Assembly (NCBI GenBank): GCA_017893485.1
Contig: CM030366.1
Span: 102,932,953-102,996,952, forward strand
Direction of reading: 5' to 3'
Length of the DNA stretch: 64,000 bases
Source of the DNA: Hemerocallis citrina
Lineage: Eukaryota > Streptophyta > Magnoliopsida > Asparagales > Asphodelaceae
Below the pieces are notes generated by a model, which was given only the letters and a program-made list of their open reading frames with translations, was not told the origin of the DNA and searched no databases. Of the stretch, positions 59,001 to 64,000 are shown piece after piece. Each line of letters begins with the position of its first letter. Positions within the stretch are counted from its first letter, which is position 1. The position numbers and the translations under genes are program-made.

Positions 59001-60670
59001 AGATATGTAGTTGTCTCATACGCAGCTCACCTGACTCGTACATAGTTGTTGGATTCATACGCAGCTCGTTTAGCTCGTATGTGTTTTGTTTACTCGTATA
59101 TAGCTTATTAGCTAGTACTCATTTTGCTTTGCTCGTTTAAGGTGATATCATTCGCCTAAGGGACATCGACCATCAAGACGTGTATTTATTTTACTCCTAC
59201 GGGACTGTAGACGAGTCACTCCTCGTGAAACGTCAGATCTTAACCGGTGTAAGTTGATCGCGGACCGGAGAGTAGACAAAATCCAAGTTCAGGGTAGTAG
59301 CATGTGAATACGTTCATATTGCCAGAGTCTTGGATCGATAGGCTATGAATAGGATCCTTAGGAATTCTGGTAAATCTAGGTTAAGCACCTAGTAGAGTTA
59401 TCCTGCGAAGTTTAACTTAAGACCTAGAATGTTGTGTTAGTACTTTTTTCATCCCTCGGAATGTTTAGGGTTAGTGACATCGTTAGGGTAGTAACTTATG
59501 GCCATTACTACTTAACCCTTATTTATTATCATTTTCACTGAAGGGAAAGAGTTAGTATTAAGGGTAATACCTTATGATCCGACCTGTTCTATAGGCCAAC
59601 ACTAGGTGGTGTTATTGGTTGTACCCTTCCTATCAAAGGGATACGGTCTGTGCCTTCTCACGAGTTGGGAGCACGGGATCCGTATCTCGTCTGTTAATTT
59701 CTGAAGAGCCATGCTAAGGGCGGGAGAGATTCCCGTCATGCTCTATATCAAGAAGGGTGAACAAGCCATAGACTACGGTCTATCTGTAGGGGGGCCACAG
59801 GGGATGCTTCGAGATAGCCTGTGCTGTCGGATACCCTACATTCGTCAGATTTTTTAGTGAGGTCCGGTACACCGGGTAGTAGTGGCAAACATAGACACCA
59901 TGAGCTGACTGCGAATGGCGGGATTAGACCGTTTCAGAGCAACCTCATCAGTCACGCTGTATCTTCAGAAATAGGTCGAGTACAAGAGTCGAATTCATGG
60001 CACGGGTTCAAACCCCTATATATGAAGAAACGGCTTGTTATGGGCGTATGTGGTATGGGACGCATACTGTTTTGGAGACTCGCTTGCATTAGAATAAGAG
60101 CATCCTTGCATTAGTTAATCTTGCATTATATTCTAAGTCATAGCATACACTGACACATCAATTATATATACACATTTCTCTTTTCGTCAATCTGGTTGTT
60201 TAAAGTTGAGAATTGTTGCTAGTCATCAGCCTTAAAGCGTCAGTATATGTACTGACGTCCCCACTTCTATAGGTACTGGATCGCAAAATTACAGGTACTG
60301 GATTGCAGAGCTACAAGTACAGGATTCAGGAGAACTCAAGGCAAAAGAAGCAAAATGTTGATGTATTTCAATTGTAATATATGTTGTAATTTATTAACTG
60401 TTGATAAGCATCCAAGTGAGGTACTAAGTGTTATTTATTATTCATTGTACTCTGTTGTAATTTTTATTGAAAATTTTTAACACTTGGGCTTGTATGGCAT
60501 TATTAACATTGATGTAATGTATTGCAACTTTATAACATTCGGACTTGTAATACATTTGGGTTGAATAAAATGTTTTAAATTTTCCTGCTTTTCTGTGTAT
60601 TGTGGCTAATTGAAGAAAAAGAATCTGGCATATGTCACGGTTTCCCGGCATAGGAAATCGGGGCGTTACA
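56066..60670 (+). mobile_element. Solo LTR C3 (4605 bp)
   Basis: Starts CGTAATATCCCGG (one change from TGTAATACCCCGG in C1) and ends CGGGGCGTTACA. Flanks are ATACA (56061-56065) and ATACC (60671-60675), a 5-bp duplication with one mismatch. CTATAAAAACCCCCC near 56757 is the TATA region. An eight-copy ~182-bp repeat fills 57400-58790. Short GCTCGTA(T/C)-type repeats lie at 58970-59110. The tail includes ACTGACGTCCCCAC, as in C1. The 69 bases between C2 and C3 contain a small GATA run. Confidence 0.8.
57400..58790. repeat. ~182-bp tandem repeat inside LTR C3, eight copies
   Basis: Each unit carries GTGGTCAACTAGAGAGTTGTA, GTAGATGTTCTCACC, TTTCCAAAAT and a GTTAGATTCCGATAAGC-like segment. Unit starts lie near 57411, 57592, 57775, 57957, 58149, 58330, 58519 and 58700. 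C1 and C2 carry fewer, more diverged copies in the equivalent place. Confidence 0.85.
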
Positions 60671-60899
60671 ATACCCCTCGTCCCAAAATATCCCCAAACG
60701 AAGAAATTTGGTGGGGGGGAGGATTGCATTCAATTTTAGGGGTATATATATACAACAAACCTTGTGCGAGCCAGTTCGCACATGACCAGCTACGAACTCG
60801 CCACGCAACCGTCCAATCTTGCATGATCATGATCGGACGGCTGTTTGCACGAGTTCGCACGTAATCAAGTGCGAACTAGTGGAACTAGTGCGATCACCT

Positions 60900-60901
<2 letters not shown>
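60671..60901. other. Spacer rich in short inverted repeats
   Basis: Contains GTTCGCAC/GTGCGAAC pairs (for example around 60853-60877) and CCGTCCAATC/GATCGGACGG (60807-60840). Such motifs are frequent near ends of plant DNA transposons, but no element boundary could be fixed. Confidence 0.35.

Positions 60902-60960
<59 letters not shown>
60902..60960. repeat. (TA)n microsatellite
   Basis: About 29 dinucleotides directly next to the Helitron 3' end, which is a preferred A/T insertion context. Confidence 0.95.
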
Positions 60961-60961
<1 letters not shown>

Positions 60962-61920
60962 TAGGTATGCCCATGGGCACGTGCCTACAGCACGTCTTTG
61001 GAACGATGCAACATATGAAAAATCATGTAAGCAGTAAGGGATGATTTATATATATGTTTTTTTACGAGTAGACATTGATGTGTTGATGTACTCTGAAGTA
61101 GGATTATGGAGTGACATAGATGTATTGGTTTATTATATAGATGTTTGAATATAAATGAAAATTGAAATATAGCACAAAAGAAAAGAAAAGAAAAGAAGAA
61201 GTGAAGGTTCAATATTGCATTACTAATATGTCAAGTGAATACTTGAAGTAAAATTATAAAATTAGAAGTTTGGGAAGTAAAGAACAATATGTTCTTCTTT
61301 AGAAAAGTGTATATTAAAGCTAACTTAAAATTGGAGGTGAAGGCAGAACGATCAAACTTTGCATACCTTTTACCTCCGAAGTAAAGATAATTTTGATTAT
61401 CTTGAATTTGTTCATCAAAAAGATAGACCTTGGTTCTATTTCATCTCTTCCACAAGTTTAGTAATGAGCATAACGGCCCTATTGTTCCGATGGAAAGAAG
61501 AACCTATAATTATAAATTGGGGCTAAGAATTCTAACAGCAAAATGAAATAGGAAATGCATAATTCTCAACAAATGAACAAACCATCTTAACTCTACTATG
61601 CAAACATTACGACTCGGTAAATAACTATACCATATATCAATTCTCATAAGTTATTTATCCATAATCTCACAATCAAGTAGTTTCCAGTCAAAACTTCATT
61701 CAATTAATAATACCTAAATCCTAAATCATTTCACAATTCACAGAACTAAAACTCATTACTGAAGCAAATTAACCAAATTACTATCAAACCAAAAGACAAT
61801 TCCACGAAATTCGTACCTCATGACTAAATCCAGGTAGTCTTCGACAATAAATCCAACTTTGACTTCTCTAGCATTACCGTACCATACGCTCCAAACTCCT
61901 TCTTCATCACCGGACTCATC

Positions 61921-62096
61921 GAAGACGTAAATTAAGAACAACATATGTAAGGACCAATAATTTAAACCAAATATAAGTAACATGTTTCCAAGTATCAAAG
62001 GAGACATCGAAGATGTAAATTAAGAAAAACATATGTAAGGACCAATAATTTAAACCAAATATACGTAACATGTTTGCAAGTATCAAAGTCATTCAA
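61921..62096. repeat. 88-bp tandem duplication
   Basis: GAAGACGTAAATTAAGAAC at 61921 and GAAGATGTAAATTAAGAAA at 62009 start two nearly identical units (TATGTAAGGACCAATAATTT in both). Lies inside the Helitron. Confidence 0.75.
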
Positions 62097-62579
62097 ATTG
62101 TCGACGTGTGTTATGACTGTTATCTAACATCACTAATGCCATACAGATGCCCCACGCAGGCCACTTCAACAACGAAGTTATTGTTTATAATCTAAGGTAA
62201 ACTCAATTAAGTTCCATCTACTCCCCTAATACCACTTCTATCATGTCGTCCAATCTAGGAACCTCCAACACTAATGATCAGAATGACACGCGAAATATCT
62301 AACAAACATTAAAACTTGACGGGCAACCATTTATATCTATTCCACCATAAACACCTACATTCTTAACAAAGAATCTACCACCTAACAAACTCCCAGTTCC
62401 ATGCAAAGGGAAACATACTTCAAATTAAACATACTTCAAATTAAGATATGACAGCAAAAAAAAAAACCAAATCTGAAGGCAGAACTAATGTAACAAGTAA
62501 CCGCATCAACACTAATCACAATCGAGCAATCAACATACTTCAAATTAAACTAATTCTTATAAAAGTTCAAAATTTTCAC

Positions 62580-62915
62580 CTGCAATGTAAATAGCCTATC
62601 TTCAAACTGGACTTCCTTCGTCAAAAAATTAGTTTTGATCGTTGCTTTATACTGATTACTAAATTTCTGATTCACATACCTAACCAAAAAATTCCAAAGT
62701 CAAGCAACCACGTATAGAGCAAAAAATACTAAATCAAGAACCAGCAAATTTGGGGATTTCACTTACTGGTTCATCAACGACGTTTTCCCAACCCTATTAA
62801 ACAACAACAAATCAACAATCAAAAATAATAATAATGAAAACCTACATCTCTAATCGATAGGGAATTATTTTTTGTCACCGAGGATGATGACCTTGAGGAG
62901 CATTCGTCGTTCAAG
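62580..62915 (-). pseudogene. Captured RABG3/Rab7 GTPase gene fragment, exons 1-3
   Basis: Three minus-strand blocks in gene order match plant Rab7 (RABG3). Exon 1 (about 62869-62915) encodes RRMLLKVIILGD. Exon 2 (62767-62793), after a TTTAATAG acceptor, encodes VGKTSLMN of the P-loop and ends at an intact GTAAGT donor. Exon 3 (62580-62679), after a TTAG acceptor, encodes [14 protein letters not shown], then KTNF where Rab7 has GADF, then [15 protein letters not shown] with a GTGA donor. The exon 1 donor is lost (GACAAAAAAT). Exons for the WDTAGQ, NKVD and C-terminal CxC parts are absent. Rab7 acts in late endosome/vacuole fusion; this fragment cannot encode it. Confidence 0.8.
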
Positions 62916-63330
62916 AAATGCACCTCCGACATAGCCGGCACTGCCACCGCTACCACCGAGTCTCGGATTTCGAGGATAAATTGTTGGGAGTGGGGCCCAC
63001 GAAGAGGGTGGAGAAGGCGGAGGCCCTAAAGGAGAGGCGGCAGGGTTTGGTGGAGGTTGGGAAGTGGAGGAGGGTGGAAGGGGGGAGGGCAGCGGGAGTG
63101 GCGGCAGAGGGAGGGTATGTATGGGGAAGAGGCAATGGCACCGGGGGGGAGCTGAGGGAAGAAAGAGAGCCGAGGGGGTGATTTGGAGAAGAGAGAGAGA
63201 GAGCCGGGGAAAGTGAGAGAGAGAGAGCGTGAGGGGAAGAGAGAGAAACAAAGAGAAAGTGAGAGAGAGAAGGGGGATTTCGGGAAGAGAGAGAGGGGGG
63301 GTATTCAAAATTTGGGGTTTGAAATTTTAG
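62916..63330 (-). other. CT-rich leader upstream of the Rab fragment
   Basis: On the minus strand a TCTCTC-rich and CCN-rich stretch leads into exon 1. It may be the captured 5' UTR and promoter-proximal region of the Rab gene, since plant 5' UTRs are often CT-rich. It forms one open frame (63308-62865) fused to exon 1, but its proline/leucine/serine runs are compositional. Confidence 0.4.
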
Positions 63331-63656
63331 GGAGGGAAATATGTTTTGTGATGTTAGATCTGGGCCTTTGATTTTGGGGGGATTGAAGGAGAGCCACTTG
63401 ATAGCTTTCTTTATGTTTTATTATATAGATAGATAGAGAAAGAGAGAGTCTCCTTCCGTTGTGCACTAAGCCTCCCTGTGCACTCGTGTGCAGTCGGCCT
63501 TCCCGGCTTCATATTGACGATCCGAACAGTTCACATTGATCTACACATCTAAATTAGTCTAAATATGTAAAATCAAATCATTTAAAATTTATTTGCCTAT
63601 CCATTGAAGTGTTACAAAATTGTATGGCTGAAATTGTTGTTTTTATAAACACGTTG

Positions 63657-63661
<5 letters not shown>

Positions 63662-63696
<35 letters not shown>
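63662..63696. repeat. (TA)n microsatellite
   Basis: About 17 dinucleotides; ORFs across it are spurious. Confidence 0.95.
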
Positions 63697-63698
<2 letters not shown>

Positions 63699-63730
63699 TT
63701 ATTTCTATATTTCTTTATATATTTATTTAT

Positions 63731-64000
63731 AGGGGTGGCATTCGAGTCGATCGGACCGGGTCTAGTCGGACCCGTGTGGGTTGCAACCAATTTAGAGCAG
63801 GTTCGGGTCGGTTCGCGGGGTTAACCGGGCCGAGCCGGGCCGGGTTCGAAATCCAAAATTTTGACCCAGTCGACCCCCGAACCCATTCGAGTCGAACCCA
63901 TTTTGGGTCGGGCCGGGTCACTGGTTGGCCCTGTTAAAAAAAACTTTGTAAAATTTCAAAAAATAAAAAATTTCACAACTTCACTTAAAAAAAAATTTAC
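63731..64000 (+). mobile_element. Left end of a hAT-like non-autonomous element
   Basis: Begins AGGGGTGGCATTCGAGTCG, followed by repeated GGGTCGG, CCGGGCCGAGCC and GACCCGAACCC motifs. This composition and start are typical of hAT-type MITEs in plants. The right end lies outside the window. Confidence 0.4.

Larger units (their letters stand above)
60961..63433 (-). mobile_element. Non-autonomous Helitron with captured gene fragment
   Basis: On the minus strand the 3' end is a GC-rich palindrome (GGCACGTGCC overlapping GCCCATGGGC), then ATAC and CTAG (60964-60961), followed by host T. The 5' end is TCTATCTATATAATAAAAC, preceded by A at about 63434; because of the GATA repeats the start could lie anywhere in 63429-63450. 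These are the TC...hairpin-CTAG ends and A/T insertion site of Helitrons. No Rep/helicase is present. Inside are RABG3-like exons and an 88-bp duplication (about 61921-62096). Confidence 0.6.

Noticed and set aside
61321..61560. Possible further captured exon within the Helitron
   Set aside because: A minus-strand stretch reads weakly like an OB-fold/RPA-type segment, but stops and lack of a firm motif leave no support.
62865..63308. 147-residue ORF as a host protein gene
   Set aside because: The N-terminal two thirds are low-complexity Leu/Pro/Ser from a CT-rich leader. Only the last dozen residues match Rab7 exon 1.

Overview
The window is nuclear DNA from a flowering plant with a large, repeat-rich genome. 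I found no intact host gene. Almost everything is transposable-element sequence, mostly Ty3/gypsy elements of the Tekay/Del chromovirus type (gag, protease-RT-RNase H-integrase, C-terminal chromodomain, LTRs of 2.7-4.6 kb, initiator-Met primer sites). There are also pieces of Tat-type gypsy and copia elements, several solo LTRs, a Helitron and the edge of a hAT-like element. The sequence does not allow a species call.

Left part (1-18.2 kb). The tail of an LTR (1-98) is followed by a roughly 59-60 bp hairpin-forming minisatellite (99-1175), an unexplained stretch, a truncated LTR (2432-3142) and a 3'-truncated Tat-type element on the minus strand (gag remnant, primer site, LTR 4713-5340). Next comes an old, decayed Tekay element on the minus strand (about 5341-16480, 'element D'). 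It is broken by three later insertions with exact 5-bp target duplications: a solo LTR (7416-10823, AAAGC), a copia-type solo LTR (11644-13134, GATAC) and a 535-bp unknown (15359-15893, ACGTC). A Tat-like LTR piece and a copia gag fragment complete this part.

Middle part (18.2-26.1 kb). A minus-strand LTR ('E') sits inside a copia gag. It is itself split by a solo LTR ('A', 18893-22391, TAAAA).

Right-centre (26.1-56.0 kb) is a four-layer nest. LTR C2 (26089-55996) contains solo LTR B (30008-55534, CATTG/TATTG). B contains a complete Tekay element on the plus strand ('outer', 32372-54544, GCCCG). The outer integrase contains a second complete Tekay element on the minus strand ('inner', 39806-50163, GTTAT). 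The inner element has open gag and pol frames and nearly identical LTRs, so it may be able to move. The outer element also has nearly identical LTRs, yet its gag-pol carries five in-frame stops and one frameshift. It was therefore probably already defective when it inserted. It carries an extra intact 141-codon acidic/coiled-coil ORF before gag.

Right end (56.0-64.0 kb). A large solo LTR ('C3', 56066-60670) contains eight copies of a roughly 182-bp repeat. It is followed by a non-autonomous Helitron (about 60961-63433, minus strand) that has captured the first three exons of a RABG3/Rab7-type small GTPase gene, then by a TA microsatellite and the start of a hAT-like repeat.

Two patterns link several LTRs. 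One is a pair of CACGTG G-boxes exactly 11 bp apart near the LTR start. The other is a set of shared terminal modules (TGTAATACCC-type start, GGGGCGTTACA-type end, CTAAGGAGGGAGT polypurine tract).
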